A program made the translations under genes and the position numbers. A stretch of 64,000 bases of DNA from Vampirovibrionales bacterium (lineage in GTDB: Bacteria > Cyanobacteriota > Vampirovibrionia > Vampirovibrionales > Vampirovibrionaceae): NCBI GenBank assembly GCA_016712355.1, contig JADJRF010000005.1, positions 868,001 through 932,000 of the forward strand, read 5' to 3'. Below the pieces are notes generated by a model. It saw only the letters and a list, made by a program, of their open reading frames with translations. It was not told where the DNA came from and ran no database searches. Positions 43,544 through 53,124 of this stretch are shown one piece after another (positions within the stretch are counted from its first letter, which is position 1; every line of letters starts with the position of its first letter).

Positions 43544-45112
43544 TTACGAAGCAGGCTTTTCAGAGCGGCTGGAGACCCGACGGCGCGTCGGCTCAGGCGG
43601 ACGCCCTGCCGGATAATCGTTATTGAAGCAGGCCATGCAATACGGCAGACCCAGCCCCACCGCCTGCATATCCTGCGGCGAGAGATAGGCCAGACTGTCC
43701 ACGCCCAGCCAGCGCCGGATGGCGTCTACGTCCATCTGATTGGCGATCAGCTCGTCCTCTTGCGACATATCAATGCCGTAGAAACACGGATGCTTGACCT
43801 GAGCTGACGAAATACGCATGTGAATTTCCCGCACACCGCACGCGCGAAACATCTCCACCAGTTTGCGGCTGGTATTGCCGCGCACGATGGAATCATCAAT
43901 CACCACGATGCTTTTGCCGCGCAGCACGTCGGTCAGCGGATTCAGCTTGAGCTGAATGCTGCGCTGGCGCAACTCCTGAGAAGGATGAATAAACGTGCGC
44001 CCGACGTAGCGATTTTTAATCAGGCCTTCCATGTACGGAATGCCCGACTCCTGACTGTAACCCACAGCCGCCACATTGCCGGAATCCGGCACTGGAACGA
44101 CGTAATCGGCATCTGAACCGCCAAGCCCGCTTTCGGCGCTGATTTGCGCCAGCCGCTTGCCCAGCCCGAGACGGTAATGATACACCGAATGCCCAAACAG
44201 ACGGCTGTCAGGCCGGGCGAAGTAAACCAGCTCGAAAAAGCAGAAGCGCTCAGGCCCGGACTCCGGCAAAAACGCTTGCTCGGTGCGCCCATCCAGCGTA
44301 AAGGCGAGGATTTCGCCGGGGGCCACATCGCGTTCGTACCGCGCGCCGACGATATCGAGCGCGCATGTCTCCGAGGCGATGACCACGCCGCCATTGTCGG
44401 TCAGCCCGTAGCACAACGGGCGGATGCCGTGCGGATCGCGCGCCGCTATCAGCGTATCGCCCGAGGCGACCACAATCGAAAACGCGCCGCGACAGGCCTG
44501 TAGGGTTTTCTGAACTGCGTCGATCAGCGATCGCTCGCCTTGCGGCGTGTCTTCCTGCAAAACGTGGCGAATATAATGCGCCATGAGATGGCTATCGCTA
44601 TCCCCAACGCCAAAAACCCCATGGGATTTCAGAAAATCGCGCAGTTCGCGGGTGTTAATCAGGTTGCCGTTGTGCGCCAGCGTGATGGCCCCCAGTCGCG
44701 TTCGGGCGACCACGGGCTGAGCATTATCCAGATGACTGGCCCCGGTCGTCGAGTAGCGCGTGTGGCCCAAGCCGACCTGCCCCGTCATTTTTTCGAGCAT
44801 CGACTGGCTGAAGACCTGATTCACCAGTCCCATATCCTTGTGGATGCGCAACTGGTCGTTGTCGTAGACGGCCATGCCGCAGCTTTCCTGTCCCCGGTGC
44901 TGAAGCGCGAACATGCCGTAGTACAGATGATGCCCCAGGCTGCTCAGCGCCGGATCGAGGACGCCAAACACGCCGCAGTACTCTTTAGGGTGATCGTCCA
45001 GAGGATTTCCAGCAAAGTCGACAGAAGCCGTCTCTAGCCGAAAATCGCCGACGGGAGGCGCGTCGACGCTATCAGGCCCTTGCGAGGGCGCCTCAGGCGT
45101 CCCGCAAGTCAA
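43544..45112 (-). CDS. purF: Amidophosphoribosyltransferase
   Basis: The first committed step of purine synthesis: PRPP and glutamine to phosphoribosylamine. The frame starts at TTG 45112, with GGAG eight bases upstream, and overlaps the end of purL by 20 bases. The 522-residue protein has an N-terminal propeptide of about 45 residues ending in EYCGVFGV, where Cys is the catalytic N-terminal nucleophile after cleavage. The PRPP loop is VVIDDSIVRGNTSRK near residue 370. Cys in KHPCFYGIDMS and GLPYCMACFNNDYPAG suggest the iron-sulfur type known from Bacillus. It is translated after purL. Confidence 0.96.
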   Translation of the reverse strand: MTCGTPEAPSQGPDSVDAPPVGDFRLETASVDFAGNPLDDHPKEYCGVFGVLDPALSSLGHHLYYGMFALQHRGQESCGMAVYDNDQLRIHKDMGLVNQVFSQSMLEKMTGQVGLGHTRYSTTGASHLDNAQPVVARTRLGAITLAHNGNLINTRELRDFLKSHGVFGVGDSDSHLMAHYIRHVLQEDTPQGERSLIDAVQKTLQACRGAFSIVVASGDTLIAARDPHGIRPLCYGLTDNGGVVIASETCALDIVGARYERDVAPGEILAFTLDGRTEQAFLPESGPERFCFFELVYFARPDSRLFGHSVYHYRLGLGKRLAQISAESGLGGSDADYVVPVPDSGNVAAVGYSQESGIPYMEGLIKNRYVGRTFIHPSQELRQRSIQLKLNPLTDVLRGKSIVVIDDSIVRGNTSRKLVEMFRACGVREIHMRISSAQVKHPCFYGIDMSQEDELIANQMDVDAIRRWLGVDSLAYLSPQDMQAVGLGLPYCMACFNNDYPAGRPPEPTRRRVSSRSEKPAS

Positions 45113-47396
45113 GACCGGTTCTCCAGCGCTCGCAGGCCGTACCCAGATCCAGATGAATCGCGCCCCAACGCAGCGTTGCCCCGTCCGTCACCTGACCCAG
45201 CGGCGTCCAGGTCAGATCCGCGTCGGCAAAAGCCTTGGCAATGGCCTCGCGACGCTCGCGCGGATAGCTCAGGACGTAACTGCCGTTGCTTTCGCCAAAG
45301 AGCAGGGTTGCCAGCGACAGGCCCTCTCCCAGCGCGCTCAGCGCGTCGTCTTGCAGCGACAGGCCAAAGGGAGGGCCATCACACGCTGATCCAATGCAGG
45401 CGCACTCGGCCAGCGTGGTCAGCAGGCCGCCCATCCCCACATCGGTCGCCGACGCCAGCAGGCCATCGGCGATCAGGCGGCGTATGACGGCAATCAGCGC
45501 CGTTTCGGTTTTCAGGCAAACGTCCGGCGGCTCGCCGCTCAGCGCCGCCCCTTGCAGGACCTGATATTCGCTGCCTGCCAGCGTCGGCAAGAAGCGCCCG
45601 ACCAGCGCGATTTCATGTCCCGCCGCGACAAAGCCGGGGGCGGCAATGGCGGCGTCATTTTCGATCAGGCCAATCATGCCAATCACCGGCGCCGGCAGAA
45701 TCGGGGCCCCCGAATGCTCGTTATACAAACTGACGTTACCGCCGGTCACCGGCGTCTCAAAGGCCAGACAGGCGTCTTTAATGCCTTCAATGGCGTAATA
45801 CAGCTGATAGTAAATCTCAGGCTTTTCCGGCGCGCCGAAATTGAGGTTATCTGTGACGGCCAGCGGCAGGGCCCCCACGCAGGCCAGATTCCGCGCCGCT
45901 TCCGCGACGGCGGACACCGCGCCGGAGTACGGATTCAGGGCGACATACCGGGCGTTGCAGTCGGTGGTCATCGCCAGCGCCATGCCCGAAAATTCGCCGT
46001 TGCGCCGCCGCAGGCGAATCACGCCGCTGCCATGGCGCTCGCTAGCCAGAAGCGTGTTATTGCGCACATGGCGATCGTACTGGCCAAAGACGCCGCCGGG
46101 GCGGGCAATATTGGGCGAGCCCATCAGGCGCTCCAGCCACGCGCCGACGTCTTGGGTTTCAAGCGCTGTCATGCCGGTCTCGGGGTCGCGTTCGCGACGC
46201 GCGCGGGCCTCTGCCGGCTCCGGCGGATGCTCGCCGCGCGGATAAGACGGCGCGTCATCGGTGAGCAGCGCAGCGGGAACATCCACGACAACTTCGCCGC
46301 GATGCAGAAAGCGCGCGCGGCCGTCATCGGTCACTTCGCCGACAATCACCGCCGGGACGCCCCATTTCTCAAAGACGGCGATGGCTTCCTGTTCGCGGCC
46401 CTTCTCCAGCACCATCAGCATGCGTTCCTGCGACTCAGAAAGCAGGTATTCAAAGGGTTTCATGCCCGGCTCGCGGGCGGGGGTCTTATCCAGATCGATG
46501 ATCATGCCCAGACCGCCTTTGGCCGCCATTTCGGCGCAGGAACAGGTCAGGCCGGCGGCGCCCATGTCTTGCGCAGCGACAATCGCCCCGGTCGCAAAGG
46601 CCTCCAGACACGATTCAATCAGCAGCTTCTCTGCAAAGGGATCGCCGACTTGCACCGCCGGGCGATCTTCTCGACTGGCGGCGTCCAGCTCGCGGCTGGC
46701 GAAGGCCGCGCCGCCCATGCCGTCTTTGCCCGTATCCGAGCCGACGTATAACACCGGATTCCCCACGCCCTTGGCGCCGGAGGCCATAATGGCCCCGTCA
46801 TACAGCACGCCGACCGCCATGGCGTTCACCAGCGGATTGCCGCTATAGCGCGGGTCAAAGAAGACTTCGCCCGCCACCGTCGGCACGCCGACGCAGTTGC
46901 CGTAATGGGCGATGCCCGCCACAGCTTCCGTAAAAAGCCGTTTGTTGTTGGCGTCCTCAAGCGGCCCGAAGCGCAGGGAATTGAGATTCGCCACCGGCCG
47001 CGCATTCATCGTGAAGATATCGCGCAAGATGCCGCCGACCCCAGTGGTCGCGCCCTGAAAGGGTTCTACCGCAGTGGGATGGTTATGACTCTCGATCTTG
47101 AAGGCGATCGAGATTTCGTCATCAATGGCGACGATGCCCGCGTTTTCGCCCGGCCCCTGCAAAATGCGCGCGCCTTGCGTCGGCAGGCGTTTCAGCAGAT
47201 GCCGCGAATTCTTATAGCAGCAATGCTCGCTCCACAGCACGCTGAACATCGCCAGCTCGTTAAAATTCGGCGCGCGCCCCAGACCGGCGACAATGCGATC
47301 GTACTCGTCGCGCGTCAGGTTGAATGAGGCGAGGGTCTGGTCCAGACGCCCATCGGCCAGAGGCGATTCTGTCACAGGGTCGGCGGCGACCGTCAT
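45093..47396 (-). CDS. purL: Phosphoribosylformylglycinamidine synthase subunit PurL
   Basis: The ATP-dependent large subunit that makes FGAM from FGAR with ammonia from PurQ. I take ATG 47396 (GGAG eleven bases upstream, 767 residues); an ATG at 47459 would give 788 but has no Shine-Dalgarno. The family blocks are there: FNELAMFSVLWSEHCCYKNS near the N-terminus, FKIESHNHPTAVEPFQGATT, the GVGGILRDIFTMNARPVA segment, and ATDVGMGGLLTTLAEC in the second half. The size fits the small PurL used with separate PurS and PurQ, neither of which is in the window. purF follows in a 20-base overlap. Confidence 0.96.
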   Translation of the reverse strand: MTVAADPVTESPLADGRLDQTLASFNLTRDEYDRIVAGLGRAPNFNELAMFSVLWSEHCCYKNSRHLLKRLPTQGARILQGPGENAGIVAIDDEISIAFKIESHNHPTAVEPFQGATTGVGGILRDIFTMNARPVANLNSLRFGPLEDANNKRLFTEAVAGIAHYGNCVGVPTVAGEVFFDPRYSGNPLVNAMAVGVLYDGAIMASGAKGVGNPVLYVGSDTGKDGMGGAAFASRELDAASREDRPAVQVGDPFAEKLLIESCLEAFATGAIVAAQDMGAAGLTCSCAEMAAKGGLGMIIDLDKTPAREPGMKPFEYLLSESQERMLMVLEKGREQEAIAVFEKWGVPAVIVGEVTDDGRARFLHRGEVVVDVPAALLTDDAPSYPRGEHPPEPAEARARRERDPETGMTALETQDVGAWLERLMGSPNIARPGGVFGQYDRHVRNNTLLASERHGSGVIRLRRRNGEFSGMALAMTTDCNARYVALNPYSGAVSAVAEAARNLACVGALPLAVTDNLNFGAPEKPEIYYQLYYAIEGIKDACLAFETPVTGGNVSLYNEHSGAPILPAPVIGMIGLIENDAAIAAPGFVAAGHEIALVGRFLPTLAGSEYQVLQGAALSGEPPDVCLKTETALIAVIRRLIADGLLASATDVGMGGLLTTLAECACIGSACDGPPFGLSLQDDALSALGEGLSLATLLFGESNGSYVLSYPRERREAIAKAFADADLTWTPLGQVTDGATLRWGAIHLDLGTACERWRTGLDLRDA

Positions 47397-47488
47397 TACA
47401 GGCGAGTCTCCAATTACGGGGATGGCGTGCGCGTGCGCAAAGGGCATTGCTGATGGCATTATCCGCCAAACGCGGGCCGTCCGCCATC

Positions 47489-48289
47489 TTACTCCAGCAA
47501 TTGCAGTTTCTGGGTAAAGCCCATTTCCTGAAGGGTTTCGTAAGCGGCCATGCCCATTTCGCTGCGCGGTTGCGACTTAATGACTTCGGTCAGGAGCTTG
47601 ATGGCCTCTTGCGGCTGCTGTTCGGCGATCAGGATCTTTCCCATCTGGAAAAACGCCTTGTCGCGCATTTTGGCAAATTCGAGCGCGACCTGTTTTTCAA
47701 GCTCTGACTGCACGCGCGCCGCCGGGACGTTGCTCAGCGCCTTGTAGATGCTGATATGGGCCTCGGTCGAGGTCATCAGCCATTCTTTGAGGGGCGTCAG
47801 CTTGGCGCGGGCGCTGCCGTAGTCTTTTTTCTCAATGAGCTGGGCGGTTTCGTTCAAGCGTTTTTCGGCATCGGCCAGCCCGAAGGGGTTTTTCGGATTG
47901 TCCAGCGCAGGCAGCTTGCGCGGCGGGTCCTGGGCGCTTTCAACGGGGGGGACGACTTTGGCGTTTTCAAGCGGGGGCTGACTCAGCAGCGGCGGGCGCG
48001 CGTTGGCGGGCGTGGGGGCCGGCGGCGGCGCGGGGGCATTGGGATCCGCCGAGGCGGCTTGCGGATCTTCGCCCGGCTTAAACATGCGCACGAACTTGTC
48101 GGTGAAACTCTTGACGGCTTCTTTCGGCGCAGGCGCCGGCGCTTTCTCTTGCGGCGCGGGCGGCCCGACTTGCGCCCAAGACAGGGCGGCAACCATGACG
48201 CTGACGCTGAGCGCCAATGAGAGAGCCGCGCAAGCGCGAACGCCCACCCCGCCAATACCTGTCCATGGAATCCGTACGAAACGCTTCAC
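47489..48289 (-). CDS. Secreted repeat-like protein, unknown
   Basis: The product has 266 residues from GTG 48289, supported by AGGAGG eight bases upstream. A signal peptide fits residues 1-40 (basic start, a hydrophobic stretch ALSLALSVSVMVAALSWAQ, cut near Ala-Gln). Residues 45-125 are a Pro/Ala-rich linker. Residues 130-266 are helical with TPR-like spacing (LIEKKDYGSARAKLTPLKEW; FFQMGKILIAEQQPQEAIKL; AAYETLQEMGF), so it may act as a periplasmic scaffold. Exact function unknown. It lies 46 bases from the LCP gene on the same strand and may be co-transcribed with it. Confidence 0.7.
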   Translation of the reverse strand: MKRFVRIPWTGIGGVGVRACAALSLALSVSVMVAALSWAQVGPPAPQEKAPAPAPKEAVKSFTDKFVRMFKPGEDPQAASADPNAPAPPPAPTPANARPPLLSQPPLENAKVVPPVESAQDPPRKLPALDNPKNPFGLADAEKRLNETAQLIEKKDYGSARAKLTPLKEWLMTSTEAHISIYKALSNVPAARVQSELEKQVALEFAKMRDKAFFQMGKILIAEQQPQEAIKLLTEVIKSQPRSEMGMAAYETLQEMGFTQKLQLLE

Positions 48290-48335
48290 GATGGATGCCT
48301 CCTGCTGACAAATTTTTCCAATAACGGCGCGTGGT

Positions 48336-50081
48336 TTACGGGTTATGGCGAGGCGCGGCGTCCACGCCCAGAATCACCGTATAGTCTTCGCCCATGCTGC
48401 ACTGGTTGGATTCAAACGTGGCGCCAATCGGCGAAAAAATCAAGCCCGCTCGCCCCAGCGCAGGATCCACGCCGCGCAAACGCGCGCTGCTCTCATCATT
48501 TACCCGGCGGCTGCGCTCAATAATTTGTGACAATTGACTTGCCCGTTTTTCGCGACAGACCACCTGAAACAGCTTGCCTTCCAGACGTTTCACCAGCGGC
48601 TCAATGGCCTGGGCCTGGGCGGGATCATAGACCAGCCCCACCGAAAGCGGCCGACTGGAGGTCATATCGTTCTGCGCCATCGGATTATCCAGAATCAGCC
48701 GATCGAGAACGCGCCCGGCTTCTACGGCGTTAATCTCCCAGTAGCTGGCATAACGCGAATTGGTCGGCGTTCCGGGCATCGTTGAGAGCCGAACGCGGCT
48801 CATGTCCATATCTTTTGAGAACCATGCCAGTTGCAGCAGCTCATGCGAACTGAGATTGGTATCCAGATAACGCCCGGCAAAGCGCGCCAGATCGGGCAGC
48901 TTGGCGACCATCCACGGATTTTTAAGCTTGGCGGCCACTGCTGACAGAAACTGCTGCTGGCGCCGAATCCGGCCAATGTCGCCCAGCGCGTCGTGACGAA
49001 AGCGCACAAAGCCCTCGGCCTGCTCGCCGTTGAGCGCGCGCGGCCCCGGCTCCAGCTGGATATTCAGCCGCGCGGTCTGGTCGCGGTAATGCATGGGTTT
49101 TTCCACCACCACGGTCACCCCGCCGATAGCGTCAACCAGATCGCGCACGCCTTGCGTATTAACGACCAGATAGCGATCCACAGGCACGCCAAACGACGAC
49201 TCTACAGCCGCAACCGCCAGCGATGCGCCGCCATAGGCGTAGGCCGCATTGATTTTATCAATCCCATGTCCGTTGGGAATCAGCACCTTGCTGTCGCGCG
49301 GGATGGAAATCGCCGATACCGTATTCTTGCCCGGACTGACGCGCACCAGCATCATGCTGTCAGTGCGCGCGCCGGAAAACTGCTCGCGCTGAGGACGCCC
49401 ATTGGCGTAGGGGACATCAACGCCCATCACCAGTACGACCATATCCGTCGGCGCTTTGGGCGTTTTAATCGTAAACAGCGGCTGTTTGCTGCCGGGCAGC
49501 GGAATCACGATATCGGGCAGAAAATGGCCGACGGCGAAAAACAGGGCGATGCTCGTCAGCACGGCGGCGGCCATCACCAGAAACGCGCCCATGGGCGACA
49601 GGGCGCGCGGGCGGCGCATCGGGCGCGGAGGGCGTCCGGGGGGGGCAGGCGACAGCGGCGCGGCGGGATACTCCGGCGGGGGCGCGCCCGGCGCCGGAGG
49701 GCCGGCCTGAGAAGGCGCATGAGAAGGCGCGTGAGAAGACTTGACTGACCCCGATCCGCCGGGGACCGGCTGCCCTGAAGAAGCCCCCGAAGGCGGCCCT
49801 GACAATGGCGCGCCAGAGGGTTTTGGCGTCAGCGACGCCTGCGGGCGCGGCCGCTTGGGAAATTCCGGCAAATTCGCCGGGGCGGGCGCGCCGGATGAAA
49901 ACGGCGAAGACGGCGGCGCGCCCGAGCTGGCGGCGTCTGGCGCGTGCGAAGACGGGCCAGACGCAGAAGCGGAACCGGGAGCATGACCGGGGCGCGTCAG
50001 CCGATTCGGGTCGGCGTTGGCGGCGTCATCAGGGGGGGAAGGCGGCATGTCGGCGGGCGGCTTCTGGTCGAGGGTGGTCAT
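48336..50081 (-). CDS. LytR-CpsA-Psr (LCP) family protein
   Basis: A membrane-anchored enzyme family that attaches polymers to peptidoglycan. The 581-residue protein has a Pro/Ser/Gly-rich cytoplasmic N-terminus to about residue 155 and one helix near 165-190 (FLVMAAAVLTSIALFFAVG). An LCP domain runs from about 235 to 385: ARTDSMMLVRVSPGKNTVSA, ISIPRDSKVLI, GHGIDKINAAYAYGG, LNGEQAEGFVRFRHDALGDI and RIRRQQQFLSAV. The Arg and Asp residues of the LCP phosphate site are in these blocks. A LytR C-terminal domain (about 470-575) follows. In diderms such proteins occur in cyanobacteria and relatives; the polymer here is unknown. Confidence 0.9.
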   Translation of the reverse strand: MTTLDQKPPADMPPSPPDDAANADPNRLTRPGHAPGSASASGPSSHAPDAASSGAPPSSPFSSGAPAPANLPEFPKRPRPQASLTPKPSGAPLSGPPSGASSGQPVPGGSGSVKSSHAPSHAPSQAGPPAPGAPPPEYPAAPLSPAPPGRPPRPMRRPRALSPMGAFLVMAAAVLTSIALFFAVGHFLPDIVIPLPGSKQPLFTIKTPKAPTDMVVLVMGVDVPYANGRPQREQFSGARTDSMMLVRVSPGKNTVSAISIPRDSKVLIPNGHGIDKINAAYAYGGASLAVAAVESSFGVPVDRYLVVNTQGVRDLVDAIGGVTVVVEKPMHYRDQTARLNIQLEPGPRALNGEQAEGFVRFRHDALGDIGRIRRQQQFLSAVAAKLKNPWMVAKLPDLARFAGRYLDTNLSSHELLQLAWFSKDMDMSRVRLSTMPGTPTNSRYASYWEINAVEAGRVLDRLILDNPMAQNDMTSSRPLSVGLVYDPAQAQAIEPLVKRLEGKLFQVVCREKRASQLSQIIERSRRVNDESSARLRGVDPALGRAGLIFSPIGATFESNQCSMGEDYTVILGVDAAPRHNP

Positions 50082-50268
50082 CGGAGCGGCTGCGATCCTC
50101 TGAGAGCGCGAAAAAAGAAGCTAAGGCGAGGGCGAAGGCGGCTGCAAAAGCGCGAGGCGATTCATTAGACTGTCAATGCGCCGTCTCGGCTGGCTAAACG
50201 CTCAAAACCGGCCACGAACCGGAAATTGCGCGCCGCGCCGTTTCAACGTCCGGCGCGCGACAGAAAAA

Positions 50269-50345
50269 TGGGGCGAGTGATGGGAATCGAACCCACGTAT
50301 ACCGGAACCACAATCCGGGGCCTTGACCGCTTGGCGACACTCGCC
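50269..50345 (-). tRNA. tRNA-His (GTG anticodon)
   Basis: On the minus strand a full cloverleaf is read. The acceptor strand GCGAGTG pairs with CACTCGC, with an encoded G at -1 opposite C73, the feature specific to tRNA-His. The anticodon arm CCGGATTGTGGTTCCGG puts GTG in the loop; the T arm GTGGGTTCGATTCCCAT is typical; and the 3' CCA is encoded. The G-1 base is at 50345 and the final A at 50269. Confidence 0.96.
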
Positions 50346-50711
50346 GAAGGTGCGCGCGCCTTTTGGACAACCGCCTGCGGGCGCGTGGGCTATTGTACGG
50401 AATCCATTGCGGAAGCTCAAGCCCTTATTTGCCGTGGGCTTCAAAGCCGCGCAACGCGCCGGGCGCCGGCAAGGTCTTTTGCAAGGGCGGGCGTTTGGCG
50501 CGCCCGTTTGCTGCAACGCCTGTGGATCCCGACGCTCAAAATTGCCTGAAAATAACCCGCGCCCCAGAAGGCTTTCGCGGATTTTCAGCCTGTTTTTCAA
50601 GCCCTGAGCGGCTTTGTGAAAATCGTAAAGATTGATCTCTATGCTTTTATAAAAACATGAGATACTGTGACAATATCGCCCTTTTAACAGGCATTTTAAA
50701 GGAATCAAGCC
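50346..50711. other. Intergenic region, 366 bp, between tRNA-His and the unknown gene
   Basis: No gene is supported. The last 90 bases are AT-richer than the rest and contain -10-like words (TATAAA, GATACT, TATCG) ahead of the Shine-Dalgarno AAAGGAATC of the next gene, but no -35/-10 pair with proper spacing is convincing. Frames that cross the region read through the tRNA on the other strand and are rejected. Confidence 0.4.
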
Positions 50712-51485
50712 ATGACAGGCCGGGTTTCACGCCCGCAGGCGTTATTTTTTGCGTTGATGGAAAACCTCGCCGTCTTTGACGAGGTGCTGATGGCTGTTCT
50801 GGATTCCGGGAAAATGCGGATCGGTATGTGGGGCGCGCATTTTCTTTTCGGCTATGAGCGCTATTACCGCCGCTGGCTTCATGGGCCGTTCCGTCCGGCG
50901 TTTACGCGGGGGCGAGCTGAGCGCCAGGTCACGCCCGTGGTCGAGGTCTTCCGCAAGATAGCGCGTCTGCTGGAGTGCCCGGCCTGGGCCTTGACGCCCG
51001 GCCAGACGGCAGAATCGGCGGCAGACGCCGCAAAGACAGCCCGCGAGCGAGCGCGGCGCGCAAATTCCCGGAAATCTTCCTCAGGCGCTTACGGCGGCGC
51101 GGCCTCGTGGTCGCCGCCCTTTCCCCGGCGATTTCTCATTGATTACGCCCGTCGCCGTCTGGGCGAGCTCGAAGGCCCGCAAATCGCGTCAGACGCGCGC
51201 TTACAGCCGTTACAGGATTTTGCGTCTATGCCGTCAGTGACGGCGAGGACATTTCAGGACAGAGCGCACGCGCTCACGCCAAGCGCAGCGCCGGATCTCG
51301 CAATAACGGGGACAAGCGCGAGCGCGCCCTGTCAGTCCTCTCCCGACTTATGTCAGCGCCCTAGCGCGTCGCGCCCGCCTTGCCCGCCTCTTGAGCAGGA
51401 CCCGTACTTGGGCCCTTATCGAGCGCTGGCCTTTCGGCGCAGGCCGGGCGTTGGTCGCGCGCGCGGCTCTCCCGGCGGATCGTGA
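50712..51485 (+). CDS. Unknown basic protein with disordered C-terminus
   Basis: I do not recognise this 257-residue protein. ATG 50712 has AAAGGAATC about eight bases upstream. The first 90 residues look folded, with short helices and aromatic clusters (ALFFALMENLAVFDEVLMAV, HFLFGYERYYRRWLHGPF). The rest is Ala/Ser/Arg/Pro-rich low complexity with several Cys near the end (SAPCQSSPDLCQRPS). No signal peptide, no clear membrane helix, no known motif. Codon use appears ordinary for this genome. It lies between tRNA-His and gatA on the same strand. Confidence 0.6.
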   Translation: MTGRVSRPQALFFALMENLAVFDEVLMAVLDSGKMRIGMWGAHFLFGYERYYRRWLHGPFRPAFTRGRAERQVTPVVEVFRKIARLLECPAWALTPGQTAESAADAAKTARERARRANSRKSSSGAYGGAASWSPPFPRRFLIDYARRRLGELEGPQIASDARLQPLQDFASMPSVTARTFQDRAHALTPSAAPDLAITGTSASAPCQSSPDLCQRPSASRPPCPPLEQDPYLGPYRALAFRRRPGVGRARGSPGGS

Positions 51486-51573
51486 CCGAAACAGTCGCGC
51501 GCTGCGGGAGCGTTGCAATAAAATTTGCGATAAAATACGGGGCGTTGACGCGCGCTAAGGAGATGCTTCATTC

Positions 51574-53124
51574 ATGTCAGATTCGCCGGCAGGGCCGCCC
51601 GAAAAGTCGTCATCACAGTCGCCGATACCCTCATCGGCGCACGCGACGGCGCTGGAAACCGCCGCCCACATTCAGGCCGGTCGCCTCAGCGCCGTTACCG
51701 TTGCGGAAAACGCTTTTGAGCGCATTGCGGCCCTCGATGACGATATTCAGGGCTTTAATCTGCTGACCCGCTCGCTGGCGCTGGAAGCCGCCGCCGACAT
51801 CGACCGTCGCGCCAGGGCGGGCGAGACGCTGCCGCTGCTGGCAGGCGCGCCCATCGCCATTAAAGACAATCTCAACATCGCAGGACTGCCGACGACGTGC
51901 AGCAGTCGGATTCTCGAAGGCTACGTCTCGCCCTACGACGCCACCGTGGTCCAGAAAGTCCGCGCGGCGGGGCTCCCGATTCTGGGGAAAACCAATCTGG
52001 ACGAGTTTGCCATGGGCAGCTCGACTGAAAACAGCGCCCTGCGCGTCACGCGCAACCCATGGGACTTGCAGCGCATTCCCGGCGGCAGTTCGGGCGGATC
52101 GGCGGCTGTGGTCGCCGCCCAGATGACCCCCTTGAGTCTCGGCTCCGATACCGGCGGCAGCGTGCGACAACCGGCGGCCATGTGCGGCATCGTCGGCGTC
52201 AAGCCGACCTACGGGCTGGTCTCGCGCTATGGACTGGTCGCCTTCGCCAGCAGCCTGGATCAGGTCAGCCCCTTTGCCCGAACCGTGCGCGATGCGGCCG
52301 CCCTGCTGCAAGTCATCGCCGGATTCGACCCGCTGGATTCAACGTCTATTCCGGATCGCCCTGTTCCTGACTATCTGGCGGCGATCGAGGCGCGCCCCGA
52401 TATCGAGGGCCTGCGCGTCGGCGTGATTCAGGAACTGGACGGCGAGGGCATGCAGGCCGAAGTCGCCGCCTCGCTGGGCGCGGCCCGCGAGGCCTTTGAA
52501 GCGATGGGCGCGCGCGTCCAGCCGATTTCCATCCCCAGTATCCGCTATGCCGTTGCGGCGTATTATATTCTGGCCACTGCCGAGGCCAGCTCCAATCTGG
52601 GACGCTATGACGGGGTCCGCTACGGGATGCGCGTCGAAGAAGCCGGCATGGATCTCAAGCGCATGTACCAGAAAACCCGCGCCCTGGGCTTCGGCCCCGA
52701 AGTCAAGCGACGCATTATGCTGGGCACGTTCTGTCTGAGCGCGGGCTATTTCGACGCTTTCTACGGCAAAGCCCAGAAAGCGCGCGCGCTGATTCGTCAT
52801 GAATTGCGCCATGCGTTCGACTCCGTCGATATTCTGATCTGTCCGACGGCTCCCACCACGGCGTTTCGTCTGGGCGAAAAGTTGAACGACCCGGTCAGTA
52901 TGTATTTGTCCGATATTGCGACCATTCCGGTCAATATGGCGGGCATCCCGGCGCTCAGCCTCCCCTGCGGATTCGACGCCCAGGGGCTTCCCATCGGCCT
53001 GCAACTGCTGGCGCCGCATCTGGGCGAAGACACCCTGTTTCGCGCCGCTGCCGCCTTTGAGGCCCGCAGTGGTCTGCGCAACCTGACGCCCGGCCGTCTG
53101 GCTGCTGTTCAGGGGGCGCGCTAA
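51574..53124 (+). CDS. gatA: Asp-tRNA(Asn)/Glu-tRNA(Gln) amidotransferase subunit A
   Basis: The glutaminase subunit of GatCAB, which converts misacylated Glu-tRNA(Gln) or Asp-tRNA(Asn). ATG 51574 has AAGGAG eleven bases upstream; the length is 516 residues, with a Ser/Pro lead of about 25 residues more than usual. The Ser-cisSer-Lys triad is present: Lys in PIAIKDNLNI (about residue 96), cis-Ser in PGGSSGGSAAVVAAQ, nucleophile Ser in LGSDTGGSVRQPA. The family text GVKPTYGLVSRYGLVAFASS is specific to GatA. gatB and gatC are not in this window. The stop overlaps the start of the thioredoxin-like gene (TAATG). Confidence 0.95.
   Translation: MSDSPAGPPEKSSSQSPIPSSAHATALETAAHIQAGRLSAVTVAENAFERIAALDDDIQGFNLLTRSLALEAAADIDRRARAGETLPLLAGAPIAIKDNLNIAGLPTTCSSRILEGYVSPYDATVVQKVRAAGLPILGKTNLDEFAMGSSTENSALRVTRNPWDLQRIPGGSSGGSAAVVAAQMTPLSLGSDTGGSVRQPAAMCGIVGVKPTYGLVSRYGLVAFASSLDQVSPFARTVRDAAALLQVIAGFDPLDSTSIPDRPVPDYLAAIEARPDIEGLRVGVIQELDGEGMQAEVAASLGAAREAFEAMGARVQPISIPSIRYAVAAYYILATAEASSNLGRYDGVRYGMRVEEAGMDLKRMYQKTRALGFGPEVKRRIMLGTFCLSAGYFDAFYGKAQKARALIRHELRHAFDSVDILICPTAPTTAFRLGEKLNDPVSMYLSDIATIPVNMAGIPALSLPCGFDAQGLPIGLQLLAPHLGEDTLFRAAAAFEARSGLRNLTPGRLAAVQGAR

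Noticed and set aside
45552..46751. A 399-codon open frame antisense to purL
   Set aside because: purL is unambiguous on the minus strand; the plus frame has no Shine-Dalgarno and no recognisable motif.
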